DNA of 64,000 nucleotides from Bedellia somnulentella (lineage: Eukaryota; Arthropoda; Insecta; Lepidoptera; Bedelliidae): the NCBI GenBank assembly GCA_963576735.1, contig OY755172.1:5208001-5272000 (forward strand). Direction: 5' to 3'. The notes under the pieces are model-generated. The model was not told the origin of the DNA, did not search any database, and saw nothing but the letters and a program-made list of their open reading frames with translations. Of this stretch, positions 37,573 through 48,808 are shown one piece after another (within the stretch, counting starts at the first letter, position 1; the number at the start of each line of letters is the position of its first letter). The translations under genes and the position numbers were made by a program.

Positions 37573-37805
37573 ATGCCAGCTTAGAATGTCATTATTGGGG
37601 TAATAATTTCTACCCACGGGTGTCGTAAGAGGCGACTAAAGGTATAGGGCTTTTATGGTTTTTGGGCGATGCGGTTGAAGACCCATCACCAACGATACAT
37701 TATTTCAACCATCTTTTCCCCTGTCATCTTCTAAATGTGGCTGAAGAGATTTTAGTCCGAAGCTCTGGTTGGTTACCCCTTTTTGGGATTCATGACCGTG
37801 ATATT
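37573..37805 (+). repeat. Family A repeat, diverged
   Basis: 'gccagcttagaatgtcatta' to 'ggattcatgaccgtgatat'. An ORF across it is an artefact. Confidence 0.75.
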
Positions 37806-37829
37806 AAGATTTTAAAAATTGATATACAT

Positions 37830-38275
37830 AATTATATACGGACACAGATAATACAGTACTGATAAGATAAATTTAGCCCCAAAGAAAAATAAACTTGTGA
37901 TATGGGATACTAACTCAACGATGAATTTAACTTGTATTATATAAATGTCATCCTAAAGGAAGAAACAGAAGCTGTGTAATGTCGGCTTAGAATAGCACTA
38001 TCCCCATCTCTTCCCGTGGGGCGACTAAGGGTATTGGGGCTTTTTAAGTGATGTTTGGGCGATGCTGTTCCTGTGCCGTTCTCCAACAATCATAATTTTG
38101 CAACCATTTCCCCACTCAAAAAACAAATGTGGTCGAGGATTTTCTTATTCTTGCTACCCGTTCTAGGATTTTATAGCCATTTACGCTCATCACATAAATT
38201 TTGTCCTCAGGGTACTCGAACCTGTAACCTCCGGACCCAAAGCTATTCACCTAACCACTCCGCCAATTCGTTGTG
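37830..38275 (-). repeat. SINE-C, interrupted by a family A copy
   Basis: The head on the - strand is at 38,188-38,275 ('ggcggagtggttaggtg' A box, 'acaggttcgagtaccc' B box). The body and tail are at 37,830-37,970. Family A sits between 'gcgtaaatg' and the body. Confidence 0.75.
37971..38187 (+). repeat. Family A repeat inside SINE-C
   Basis: 'gctgtgtaatgtcggcttag' to 'gggattttatagcc'-like end. Inserted after the SINE. Confidence 0.75.
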
Positions 38276-38636
38276 TACTATACCATTTACGAAAAAAATA
38301 ATGCAGTTGTTGGTTGCACTTGGGAATAACTCCTCAAGAACGAAAACTTCAGCAAAGCCTTTTAGAGTCAGTAAGTCACGTAAAAGTTGAGATACTGAAC
38401 CTGACATATTATTTTGTATGGAAGCAAATAAGTAACTTTGACTTATTGGATAATCAGTATCTCTCACGTGACATACTTCTCTCACATATCTCTTGATACA
38501 TATGGGCAGAACATAACTATATTTTTGTATTAATTTTATTGTATAATTTTTGTAACATTTTTATAATAATGCAACATAATATTTTTAATGTACTATGGCG
38601 GTCATAAAATACGTAACTTACAAGTTTGGTACATAC
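38276..38636. other. Non-coding stretch
   Basis: Short overlapping ORFs on both strands without family features. No repeat recognised. I treat it as non-coding. Confidence 0.4.
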
Positions 38637-38850
38637 TTAAATATGCACAGGCCATAAATTCCAAAAAAGGGTCGCCAGAGCTTGAGAATTAGAATTCCTC
38701 AGCTACTTTTGAAAGTATATTGGGAAGAAGATGGTAAATACTAAATATTGGTGCTAATAGGTTTTCTACCCGTATCGCCCCACACCTTTAGTCGCCTCGT
38801 AAGCCACTCGGAGGAAATGGAGTAATGCTATTCTTATAAAAGCCAAACAA
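38637..38850 (-). repeat. Family A repeat, diverged
   Basis: 'aggccataaattccaaaaaa' to 'gtaatgctattctt'. Confidence 0.7.
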
Positions 38851-38929
38851 CTTCAAAGCAAGACAAACAAGTTTGGTATTCACAAAAAAACCCCTTCACG
38901 AGACTAGGAGCCTCTAGTGTTCTAAGAAT

Positions 38930-39165
38930 ACATACATATACTCACGGCTATATTTCCCTAGAAGGGGTAACCAGAGCTAAGGAATTATAAATTCCTGAGC
39001 CACTTTTGGAAGTTGAGTGGGGAAAAGATGGTAAAAATAAAGGTTTTTGGTGATGGGTCTCCAACCGCATCGCCCTAAAATCCAATAAAAGCCCCAATAA
39101 CCTTAGTCGCCTCTTACGACACCCGTGGGTAGAAAGGGGTAGCGAAATTCTAAGCCGGCACACAG
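38930..39165 (-). repeat. Family A repeat
   Basis: 'acatacatatactcacggct' to 'ttctaagccggcacacagc'. Confidence 0.88.
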
Positions 39166-39234
39166 CAAGCTGAATATATATATGTTCTAAGAATGAGAAG
39201 AGAAATATATCAAAGTATGGTTGATTGACTTTGA

Positions 39235-39440
39235 TGGCAAGATGACAAGTGAAAGAATTTGTACTCGTATGTATCATGTATGTATGGGAAGTTGATAATT
39301 TCAGAAGTCGAAGACCACGGAGTCCACTTTCAGAAATGAAATAATGTACTGGCATGTTGCAATAAAATATTGATAAATGTAAATAAAGTTCGAAAGATTT
39401 GCCAGGATCGTACGAATACAAAATGACAGACACAACTAAC
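39235..39440 (+). repeat. RTE-like LINE remnant
   Basis: 'gtaaataaagttcgaaagat' followed by 'ttgccaggatcgtacgaat' matches the 'NEAREVCQDRTK' part of the LINE. Heavily decayed. Confidence 0.55.
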
Positions 39441-40004
39441 ACACACTTTGATCATATATATACCAAACTCAGACCAACTACCTATAGACAGATAACGCGC
39501 GTGGCACCCTATATGCCTCTCCTTCGCACAATCGGTGTTGACACAAAAACAATTTTGCCTCGCTTGTGGTAATTTGGTAAGGCTTTTCTCATGCTTTCAA
39601 TAACGACAAACATATAATGTTACTGAACATATATGGCAAATATCCTCAAATAATAAGCTTATAAATAGATAAATTATGAGCAAACAATAAACTAAAATGC
39701 AACACATACCTACTAACAATGACTAATCAATAAATAGACAACAATCACCAAATTTTTGTGTTTTCCTCCCAACGAGTACCACCAAAATCTTTACGATGGC
39801 TATTCGGTGGGAATAAAAACGTAGTTTTATAATCATTCTAATAGGGTAATAGATCAATAATATTTTTTTTAAAATAAAACAACTCTTTAAATCAAATATT
39901 CATTATAATCAAAGTTACTGTCTTTTAAACAATATATTTCTTAAATGGTTCCGAATACTTTCCTTGTTCATAGTAATTATCTTATTCACATGATAAATTC
40001 TTAC
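39441..40004. other. Non-coding AT-rich stretch
   Basis: No gene and no recognisable repeat family, apart from the (cttacatacatac) run at the right edge that belongs to the next family A tail. Confidence 0.4.
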
Positions 40005-40253
40005 TTACATACATACATACATATACTCACGGCTATAAATCCCTAGAATGGGTAGCCAGAGCTAAGGAATCAGAAATTCCTCAGCCACTTTTAGAAGTTG
40101 TGTGAGGAAAACATGGTGAAATAAAGGTTGTTGGTGATGGGTCTCCTACCGCATCGCCCAAAAATCCCTCAAAAGCCCCAAAACCGTTTGTCGCCTCTTA
40201 CGTACAGCCACCGGAAGAAATGGGGTAGTGCTATTCTAAGCCGACACTACACA
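40005..40253 (-). repeat. Family A repeat
   Basis: 'catacatacatacatatact' to 'agccgacactacacagcaa'. Near consensus. Confidence 0.92.
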
Positions 40254-41270
40254 GCAATACCGAATTCTTACTTCTATAGGATAATTGAGATTTTAAAGTG
40301 GGCAACACTGTTGTTTTTTGTTGTTGAAGATTATGTTTAGAATTAAATCAAAAACACAGGTAAAACGTATAAATAACACCATATCTTCTATTGTAAATCC
40401 AATAAGGTTCATAAACTGTAAAAATATACTATATATAATATATATAACTTTGATACGCCACTGCGAAGTGACTCATCTGGGGCTTTTTACTCGCTTCGAT
40501 AACTGCAGCCCAAAACTTTTTATTTACCTATCTTTAAAGCACGATCTTACTTCCTACGAGTCCAAAATATGATTTGTTGCACGTATATGAACAAAATAAT
40601 CTTAAATCAAAGGTAAACAAAGAGCTTATTATTCTGACACTGAATTTTCTGCAAACTGTCAAGAGTGACAGTTTGATCCAACAAAAAACAGGTTACACCG
40701 TAAGGGACAAAAAATCACAGTACTAACTCTTTCTATCTTTAAGAGTTTTATAATTAGATATCCTTTTCTTGCTCGTCGTAACGTATTCTTTATCTCTCTA
40801 GTTGTGTATGCTCTAAGATACCAAAGATGCCGCACTCCATATAAATACATTACACAAAAGTAGACCGCGAGAATGACAAAGCTGTTTGACAATTAAATAT
40901 GTATTTTTCTACAATTATCGATCTTACTGCATTTCCTTAAGACCTATTATTTATTGCAAGATTTAGCACGCGACTGTCAGTGAAACAGTGCTTACCAGTT
41001 ACCATTTAAGAAAGCACTGTTTGGCCGGGCAGTTTTTCGTGCTTTGTTGGTATAGGTATAGGTGATCGAAGAACACACACATTAAAAATAGTTTTTCGAG
41101 AAATGTGGACAAAATGGGTAAACATATTAATTTTTTGCTCTTTTGGGATTTATTGTTTCGGTCACTTCACGTTCTTATTATAGCTGCTATACTATGTATT
41201 GCCTGTGAGTCCTGTGACGTCTTGAGACGATAGTTTGATTAAAAAAATTATAGGTACAGTACAAACTGTC
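40254..41270. other. Unassigned stretch
   Basis: A - strand ORF (40,659-40,892, 77 aa) starts with a hydrophobic segment but has no recognisable family. A hairpin 'aaacagtgcttaccagtt' / 'aagcactgttt' lies at 40,982-41,021. No other gene evidence. Confidence 0.35.
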
Positions 41271-41273
41271 ATC

Positions 41274-41876
41274 AATTGGCCTAGACCTCGCTTTTATAAC
41301 ATACCCTTTTTATATTATAAATCGATAAAGGACATCAAACTAAACAACTTTGCCCATGGAATGCCTATCTAAAACTTTGTAATTTTCAAAAAAAATAATA
41401 ATTTAAAATTGTCGTACCTAGTTCAAACTGAGAATGTATAGAATGAGATTCTTTGCTTCAGTGAAAATAAGAAATAAAAAAAACATTTGGTCTATGCTTT
41501 TCGCTCTGTAAACAAAAATATTACTTCTTTCGGTATTTTCCAGTTCAATCGTTCGTTTACCGGTTTATTTTCATGATATTATTTTTCAACGACGATCAAT
41601 AGAACTGGAAAATACCGAAAGAAGTAATATTTTTGTTTACAGAGCGATAAGCATAGATCAAATGTTTTTTTTTATTTCTTATTTTCACTGAAGCAAAGAA
41701 TCTCATTCTATACATTCTCAGTTTGAACTAGGTAAGACAATTTTTTTCTTTTTTTTGAAAATTACAATATTTTAGATAGGCATTCCATGGGCAAAGTTGT
41801 TAAGTTTGATGTCCTTAATCGATTTAAAGTATAAAAAGGGTATGTTATAAAAGCGAGGTCTAGGCCGATTGGCCTA
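41274..41876. repeat. Long near-perfect hairpin, ~270-bp arms, 55-bp loop
   Basis: The left arm (41,274-41,546) and right arm (41,602-41,876) are inverted copies with few differences; for example 'ttcggtattttccagttc' pairs with 'gaactggaaaataccgaa'. A transcript would fold into a long double-stranded RNA. No coding capacity. Confidence 0.9.
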
Positions 41877-41894
41877 GATTATCTAGATTAAATA

Positions 41895-42090
41895 TTTTTA
41901 TTTTAGGTTAGGCTAAGAAACTCACCATACTTTCTCAGTTTGATCTAGATACGACATACGATGTATTCATTATTTTGAAAATTACAATATTTTAGATAAG
42001 CATTCCATAGGCAAAGTTGTTTAGTTTGATGTCTTCTATCAATTGGCCTAGAACTCGCTTTTATAACACACACTTTTTATATTTTATTGC
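41895..42090. repeat. Third, partial arm of the hairpin repeat
   Basis: 'gaaaattacaatattttaga' and 'caattggcctagaactcgc' repeat text of the right arm, more diverged. An older relative beside the hairpin. Confidence 0.7.
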
Positions 42091-42134
42091 TAGAAAATAA
42101 AAAATCTTGAATTAACGAAACAACAATAACAATA

Positions 42135-42802
42135 TCTATACTTATAATAAAACTGTAGAGAGGTCAATTCTGTACGTGAAATATATTTTCAAAATAACTA
42201 TCAGGTGGTGATTAGGGATCGATACTGATGCCAAAAATGCAATCAGTAAAATTTTTGTTTCTGTCTGTCTATCTGTCTGTCTGTCGGTTTGTATGTTCCT
42301 TATGGAAACAAAAACTACTCGACGGATTTTGACGAAACTTGGTACAATTATTCTTCATACTCCTAGGCGGGTTTTTGTATACTTTCCAGCAGAGTAGTAA
42401 AGGGGAATTTTGGGAAAACGGGAGAAGTTACTACATTTTTTAAGCTTCCGTCGCGTGTGCAGCCTTAATGGTTAAACTTATATAGAAATCATGTATGACG
42501 GAAATATTTTTCATAAAATTATCTAAAAAAAATCCTCAACAGTTTATGTCTATCTTTTACGGTTGACTCACAATAACACGTGTAATTCCTGATAGCTTAG
42601 CAGTTCGGAACATTCTGATTATATTTGTTTACTCTTACGTTTGTAAACCTCCCACTCATCCCTAATTTAAAAAAGGTAACATTATTACCTATTCAATAAA
42701 AAAAGAATCATAGAAATCGGTAGAGAAACACCGAAATTATACATAACATAAGCCATCGCGCCCGTGACCAAAACCGAATCGTTACTAATTTACATATAAC
42801 AT
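42135..42802 (+). mobile_element. Non-autonomous Helitron, copy 2, left part
   Basis: TCTATACTTATAATAAAAC start after host A, then collinear with the Helitron at 24,911. It stops at 'ttacatataacat' (42,790-42,802), where the 8-kb LINE entered. It continues at 50,785. Confidence 0.9.
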
Positions 42803-42876
42803 TTACACATTTAACTATACATACAGTTTAAAAAAAAATAATTATGTATTATAATATATGAAAAACCTAACCTACA

Positions 42877-43500
42877 TTAAATTATATAAAAAATGCTCTC
42901 GAAATCGCTGCCGCCTGGTGGCAGGGTTCCGAGAAGGCTGGCTGCTTTACCCCTTTGAATCGCTTAACTAATTCTTTGAGCGAAGAATGCGCCAGCCCTT
43001 GGATCTCCGCATTTCTCGATCAGGCGCGTCGAAATTTCTTTGAAAAAACGACGCGCATCTGGGCCCCACGGACCGAGAGTCTCTACAGCAAAAGCTGAGA
43101 AGTAATGCTCTTCAGCTAAATTGCTGTATTTGCGCCTCTTCAGACCCTCAGCTTCAGTTGCCGCAGTGCCAGCTTTAGATGCAGACCCCGACAAATGAGA
43201 CGGCGCTAGTGTGTCGACGCAGGTAGCGTCCCACACTAGCGTCCTCCCATTCTTCCATGGAATCAATGACTTTCCGTCTGGTCTCTTACCATCGTCCCGC
43301 AGCAAACCTGATGGCTCCAGGATTGCTGGTATGTTGACAGTGGTAAGGGCCCGTCTGATAATATCATTGATTGCAGCATGGCGAGGTATGCGACCAGCAC
43401 TACGACGACATGATAATCCATGGTGCCCCAACTGATCGACAAATACTCCACAGCGGCAGCGATGTCTTTCATTTATTTTGGTGCCCAATCGCAGACCCAT
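42877..43500 (-). pseudogene. C-terminal zinc knuckle and restriction-like endonuclease of the R2-like LINE
   Basis: Order: 'GLRLGTKINERHRCRC', a CCHC-type knuckle (CRC ... GHHGLSC), 'RIPRHAAINDII', 'LEPSGL', 'GKRPDG' and 'LVWDATCVD'. This matches the PD-(D/E)xK-like nuclease pattern of R2-type elements (CCHC, RH, PD, D). A TAA after 'FFAQRIS' interrupts the frame at 42,964; the frame then continues 'AIQRGKAASLLGTLPPGG' to a final stop at 42,877-42,879. Confidence 0.8.
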
Positions 43501-43531
43501 ATATAAATAATACCCTGAAAATAGAAATAAT

Positions 43532-44152
43532 ATGGTTCAGCCCACTTTTGCTTACAATAGAGGTGTGTTGACTCAGAGGACTTTAGTCTTCTCCGATTCT
43601 CTTGGTGTTAACATTGGCCATCATTTAAACAAAGAATTAGACCAATGTATCTTAAATACTTGTATGCCCGGAGCAAGTTACTCACAAATAATAAATTCTG
43701 TTTTAAAAGCACAATATGACTCCAACACTACTTTAGTTATTTTAATTGGTTCAAGTAACATGGTTAAACCAAGTGACTTGAAGAAATCATTTGACAAGTT
43801 GGTTAATTTAAATGTCAGAAAAATAATTATAAGTGACTTCCTATATTCCAAGCATCTTAGCTATAAGGTTAATACTAGGATTTATAATTTAAATATGTTA
43901 CTATATAATTTGACCTTGGGATATAGGCAAAAAATTGTTAATTTTAATATAAATAACTATATTAAGAAACCATTTTTGACTAAAAGTACCTTGAAAGTAC
44001 CTGAACATTCTAAAAAACGTCTAGCTATGTTACTAGCTAGTAATATTATTTACAACAATGTTATTAATTTGAATAACATAACTATTTCAACTGACTTGGA
44101 TGCAGTTATTAGTACATGTACTAATGTATCTGCAAATTTAGCTTTAAACTAG
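43532..44152 (+). CDS. LINE ORF1 (C-terminal part) with esterase-like domain
   Basis: 206 aa. 'TLVFSDSLG' near the N-terminus, 'CMPGASYSQI', and 'TLVILIGSSNMV' are placed like blocks I-III of SGNH/GDSL esterases, found in ORF1 of CR1-type LINEs. The nucleophile Ser is present; the last Asp-x-x-His block is not clear. No RNA-binding or zinc-knuckle part is seen, consistent with 5' truncation, so the listed Met may not be the original start. The end overlaps ORF2 by 28 nt. Confidence 0.65.
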   Translation: MVQPTFAYNRGVLTQRTLVFSDSLGVNIGHHLNKELDQCILNTCMPGASYSQIINSVLKAQYDSNTTLVILIGSSNMVKPSDLKKSFDKLVNLNVRKIIISDFLYSKHLSYKVNTRIYNLNMLLYNLTLGYRQKIVNFNINNYIKKPFLTKSTLKVPEHSKKRLAMLLASNIIYNNVINLNNITISTDLDAVISTCTNVSANLALN

Positions 44153-46998
44153 GTAGTAAGACAAAGGAAAAGGCATACATTTCTCTTGTTCATCAGAACA
44201 TACAGAGCCTTTCCTGCAAACTATTAGAATTAGAGTTATTCATTAATAAGTACAATGCCAAAATACTTTGTTTAACAGAACACTGGTTAAAAGCCGAACA
44301 AATGAAGTTTAGTTTAAAGAATTACACAGTGGGCAGTTGTTTTAACAGAGAGTCCATAATGTGTGGGGGTAGTATGATACTATTATATGTAGACATTAAA
44401 TTTAAAGAAAGAAAAGACATCTGTAGACTCTCTGTTGAACAACATGTAGAAATCTCATGCATTGAATTGAACAAGTACATAATTTTGTGTGTATATCGCC
44501 CACCCAAAGGTAACTATGACATCTTTGAAGCAGTGATGGAAGATGCTTTGGGGATGGCTTCCCGCAGCTCCAGAGAGGTTGTAGTTTGTGGGGATTTCAA
44601 TGTTGACTTGTTGGGTGAGGGTCTAGTAAAGGAGAGAATATTAACATTTTTTCAATCATTTAATCTTCTAAATGTATTTAATGAGCCAACCCGAATTACC
44701 TCGACCTCTGCAACATGTTTAGATAATATTTATTGCAATTGTGATTACTCCGGTCACTTCCTTTTTGATTGCATTACCTCAGACCACAAGGGTCAATTTA
44801 TAAATTTAGAATTTACCATTGAAAAGAAAAAGTCAATAGTATGTAGACAGATAACTGAAAAAAAACTTAGCTTATTTGAAAATAATATTAGGTCTAGCAT
44901 CAGCCCCCCAATGAGGAGCAGTGAATCATTAGAGAATTGTCTTTCTTTCATCAATGAGCTAAAAACAGAATTTAACAAAATCTTTAAAACTAAGGTAATA
45001 CTGTGTAATACAAAATGCTCTTTTGCTGAATGGGCCACCACTGGAATTAGAATAAGTAGAGATCACCTATATAACATTTATAGAGAAAAGTCCTATAACT
45101 TCAACCAAGATTTTATTATTTATGTCAGAAATTATTCAAAAATTTTCAAAAAAGTTTGTGGTGAAGCTAAATCTAGATGCATAAAACATAAAATTAAGAA
45201 TTCTTCTAACAAGAGTAAGACTGTCTGGAAAATAATTAACAGTGAAACTGGAAAACTAAAGTCCCCACATGATCTCAATTTATTATTAGATAATGAACTG
45301 ATACAGTCAAGATCACAAATTGCTGACATTTTTGAAAATCATTTTATTAATACCCCTACTCAGACAACAGAGAAATTAAATTCATGTCCCCAAAAAGCTC
45401 TTGAGTTGTTGGAACGAAATGTTACCAAAACAACAGCACAGTTTTCTTTCATGTATGTTGACAGTAATGATATAATTAAAAATTTTAAAACTATTAGTCT
45501 TAAAAAAACCGAAGACATAACCGGAATGTCAGTTTTCGTCATAAACAGAATAATAAATATAATCGCTCCACATTTAACGATACTTTTTAATAAATGTATA
45601 GATATAGGAGAATTTCCAGACTGCATGAAGTTAAGTAGGCTCATCCCACTCCATAAATCAGGAGATAGTCAGGACTTTACCAATTATAGGCCTATTTCTA
45701 TTTTACCAGTTCTCAGTAAAGTTTTTGAGAAAATCATGTCCAACCAAATGCTTTCTTATTTCAACAAACATAATATATTCCATGACGAGCAATATGGTTT
45801 CACCAAAGGTAGGTCTACTGTAGATGCAGGAGTGTCACTAATGAAACATATTTTTAATTCATGGGAAAACTCCCGGGATGCGTTAGGTATATTCTGTGAC
45901 CTCACAAAAGCTTTTGATTGTGTAAAAAAAGAGATAGCGTTGATTAAACTTAAATATTACGGTTTTGACGAGCAAGCACTGAAATTGATGGCATCATATC
46001 TTAATAAAAGAACTTTAAAGGTTGATATTAATGGAACCACGTCGGAAGGATCGGAAATAGAAATGGGCGTTCCTCAAGGTTCTATACTTGGCCCATTACT
46101 GTTTCTGATTTACATTAATGATTTGCCATTTATGGTACAAAAGTATTCTGAGATAGTTATGTTTGCAGATGACACATCTTTAATATTTAATATAGCGAGA
46201 TCCTCTACATCTCTTGACGACGTAAATAAAGCTATCTCACTGGTATTGCATTGGTTTACTGTAAATAACCTGGTTCTAAATGCCAAAAAAACTAAATGTA
46301 TTAAATTTACTTTACCGAATGTTAGGCAAGTTGAAAACAATATTGTTATTGATAGTGAAAAAGTAGAATTAGTGAAAGAGACAAAATTCCTAGGGATAAT
46401 AATCGATTCTAAGTTGCAATGGGGACCCCATATACTAACACTTTCTAAAAGGCTGAGCTCAGCAGCGTATGCCGTGCGTAAGATTAGAGAAATAGCAGAC
46501 GTAGAAACAGCTCGCATTGTGTATTTCAGTTATTTTCATAGTATTATGTCGTACGGTATTTTATTATGGGGTAAAGCGGCTGATGTTCATAAAGTTTTCG
46601 TCTTACAAAAGCGAGCTATCCGATCTATTTACATGTTGAGGTCGAGGTATTCGTTGCGCGAAAAATTTAAAGATATTGGCATTTTAACTGTCCCTTGCCA
46701 ATACATATTTGAGAATTTAATGTATGCTAAAAAGAATATATGTCAATTTAGTAAAGTTAGTGATAGGCATACTGTTAACACTCGAAATAAGGACAAACTT
46801 AACGTACCGAAGTGGAGACTTAATAAAGTAAGTAACTCCTTTATGGGACTATCCCTCCAAATGTTCAACAAACTTCATTCTGACATGTTGGAATTGCCTG
46901 TGGCATCTTTTAAAAAGGCAATTAAAGCAATGCTTTTAAAGAAATCTTACTACAGTGTTCAAGATTTTTTAAACGACAAGGACCCAACGCGCACATGA
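44125..46998 (+). CDS. LINE ORF2: AP endonuclease and reverse transcriptase, open throughout
   Basis: About 957 open codons, 898 from the first Met (44,302). Endonuclease: 'LVHQNIQSLSCK', 'LCLTEHWL' (Glu), 'VVCGDFNVDLLG', 'TSDHKGQFI'. RT: 'NYRPISILPVLSKVFEK', 'YGFTKGRSTVDAG', 'FCDLTKAFDCV', 'GVPQGSILGPLLF', 'VMFADDTSLIF' (catalytic FADD). The C-terminus has 'YGILLWGKAADVHKV' and 'LQKRAIRSIY', usual for this group. The first Met comes after the first two endonuclease motifs, so translation must begin upstream at a non-AUG codon or by coupling to ORF1. No inactivating lesion seen. Confidence 0.92.
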   Translation, partial: CICKFSFKLGSKTKEKAYISLVHQNIQSLSCKLLELELFINKYNAKILCLTEHWLKAEQMKFSLKNYTVGSCFNRESIMCGGSMILLYVDIKFKERKDICRLSVEQHVEISCIELNKYIILCVYRPPKGNYDIFEAVMEDALGMASRSSREVVVCGDFNVDLLGEGLVKERILTFFQSFNLLNVFNEPTRITSTSATCLDNIYCNCDYSGHFLFDCITSDHKGQFINLEFTIEKKKSIVCRQITEKKLSLFENNIRSSISPPMRSSESLENCLSFINELKTEFNKIFKTKVILCNTKCSFAEWATTGIRISRDHLYNIYREKSYNFNQDFIIYVRNYSKIFKKVCGEAKSRCIKHKIKNSSNKSKTVWKIINSETGKLKSPHDLNLLLDNELIQSRSQIADIFENHFINTPTQTTEKLNSCPQKALELLERNVTKTTAQFSFMYVDSNDIIKNFKTISLKKTEDITGMSVFVINRIINIIAPHLTILFNKCIDIGEFPDCMKLSRLIPLHKSGDSQDFTNYRPISILPVLSKVFEKIMSNQMLSYFNKHNIFHDEQYGFTKGRSTVDAGVSLMKHIFNSWENSRDALGIFCDLTKAFDCVKKEIALIKLKYYGFDEQALKLMASYLNKRTLKVDINGTTSEGSEIEMGVPQGSILGPLLFLIYINDLPFMVQKYSEIVMFADDTSLIFNIARSSTSLDDVNKAISLVLHWFTVNNLVLNAKKTKCIKFTLPNVRQVENNIVIDSEKVELVKETKFLGIIIDSKLQWGPHILTLSKRLSSAAYAVRKIREIADVETARIVYFSYFHSIMSYGILLWGKAADVHKVFVLQKRAIRSIYMLRSRYSLREKFKDIGILTVPCQYIFENLMYAKKNICQFSKVSDRHTVNTRNKDKLNVPKWRLNKVSNSFMGLSLQMFNKLHSDMLELPVASFKKAIKAMLLKKSYYSVQDFLNDKDPTRT

Positions 46999-47377
46999 CC
47001 GTGTCCGTAAAGCTATAAATCTTCCCTCGTTATTCCCAGGAATAATTGTCTGGTGAGGATTTTTCTTCTCACGTTATGTGATTGGTTTTTTGTGATGGAC
47101 AATTTATTTTTATTATGTCAAACAAGCGTTTGGTTTTGTCGCATAGAAAATCTTTTATAAAGTAAAAACATGTTAATAAACTGAAATTGTACAAACCATG
47201 TTTTGAAAAAATGAAAAAATGTGAATGTAAAGAGTTTCTTTGTTGCTTCTTCTCTTTACGAACACCTTCCGAAGCAACGGACTAATGATAAATTTAAAAA
47301 CATTTGACGTTCAAAAAATGTTAGTTTTTAACTTAATTTTGAAGAATAAACTTTTTGACTTTTTTTTTTTGACTTTT

Positions 47378-48806
47378 CATAGCTAGAGAAAAGGAGCCTC
47401 TGTCTAGCAATGTGCCGAGGTTGCTCGATGGTAATGCTCTCAACCAGTGCCCAGAATCTGGCTCACAGCAAGCCAAGAGACGCGCCCGCTCCGCCAAGTC
47501 AAGAGCTGAACTAAGAAGATTTGCTTGAACTTGACAGCAGAGGGGCTCGTCCCATTGCCTCTGAGATGCAAGACTAATGGGAACATTGACAGTAGGACCA
47601 ACTATATCCATCCAAACCTTCCTAGCATCTGTGAGATCGATGATCTCTGCCGAACTTAAAGCTTTACTAATGATGCTTAAGAAAAGATTGTTATTGGCAA
47701 AACCAGATGACAGGAAAGCTGGTAAGGCTATACTTGAAACGCTGCGGATGCCAATACCACCGTACCGTATTGGGAGCGTGGCTTGTGTCCAGCAGCGTTC
47801 ATTTAAGGAAATGTTGAGAATTTTGATCAAAGTGTTTTTAATCACGTTGTCTATGTCCGAAAGGACTGAGATTTGCCTCCATAAACCAGAACATCTCAGT
47901 ACATAAGTAAATTTTGGAACAAACAAACAATACTTTATTATTGTATATGCTACATGGGGGTTAAGTTGTGCCAATAAAGAAGATGATTCCTCAAATTTAG
48001 AATTTTTTTCTGCTATAAATTTTGGAATAGAATCATCCAGAACTGGGGCACCTAAGAGGCGAAGCGAAGCCGAATTTAAAATTTTGATACCTGGGGCTAA
48101 TGAATTGAATTTTGATTGTATTTCTGTAACAGTTTCTTTGTTTAAATCGGGGCCAAAATACAGTTCACATTTTTCATAATTCAAATCTAGACCAATTTTT
48201 TTGAATTCTTCTATTATTATTTTCAAATCGTTTATAACTTGTTTTGCCTCGCCTCCAATGGTGCCATCATCCAGGTACCACACATTAAACTTGGAGGCTA
48301 AGTTTTTGATGTGTGGGTGTATAGCCAAACTGAATATAGCTGGGCCCGGAGGATCACCTGGCTGGCAACCGACACATGAATTTAATAATTTTCCACAGTA
48401 GATCAATTTAGTAGGTTTGCTATAGCATTGCCAAAGGTAATTGTATAAAGCTGGAGTATGTTCTTTGACTGCAGCCAGCAAGGCGGCTCTATCAACCGAG
48501 TTGAAAGCATTTTTTATATCCACTTTCAACAGAACGTCACTTCGGCAATGCTGCAGGAAAGCACGAACACTGTGAACAGCTGCTTCACAGCCGCCGCTGG
48601 TTCCGAAACCTAGTTGAACAGGTTGGAAGTAGTTTTTAATGTCCTTCACATGCTTACAGCATATTTTGGATACCAGCCGGCGGATAGTGTTTCCCACAGC
48701 GATTGGCCTGATACCTCCGTCTTTCTTTTTCAAAGCACACAGACTCGCCCCGTATAAAAGATCTGTGATGGTCTGAGATACTTTACCACTCAGGCAGAGA
48801 TTAACT
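47378..48806 (-). pseudogene. Reverse transcriptase of the R2-like LINE
   Basis: 'KKKDGGIRPIAVGNTIRRL', 'LGFGTSGGCEAAVH', 'LLKVDIKNAFNSVDR' (first catalytic Asp), 'GCQPGDPPGPAIFSL' and 'VWYLDDGTIGGE' (catalytic YLDD). The reading frame is open from the in-frame TAG at 48,809 down to 'FSLAM', where the + strand LINE interrupts it. The YLDD box differs from the FADD of the nested LINE, so these are clearly two elements. Confidence 0.9.
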
Positions 48807-48808
48807 AA

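Larger units (their letters stand above)
43501..47377 (+). mobile_element. LINE (AP-endonuclease type), 3.9 kb, nested in the R2-like LINE
   Basis: It splits the R2-like frame exactly: removing it and one copy of CAT (43,498-43,500 / 47,378-47,380) restores '...SLAM' + 'GLRLG...'. ORF1 lies at 43,532-44,152 and ORF2 at 44,125-46,998. The 5' end is truncated within ORF1; the 3' UTR ends in a T-rich run containing 'tttttgac' units. CR1/Jockey supergroup by motif style. Confidence 0.85.

Noticed and set aside
38948..39442. 164-aa - strand ORF
   Set aside because: Runs across a family A copy and a LINE remnant on the other strand; the frame is accidental.
40659..40892. 77-aa - strand ORF with an apolar N-terminus
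   Set aside because: No recognisable family, upstream features absent; probably chance.
43371..43571. Short + strand ORF before the LINE
   Set aside because: Antisense to the endonuclease segment of the R2-like LINE.
46110..46517. 135-aa - strand ORF
   Set aside because: Antisense shadow of the open LINE ORF2.
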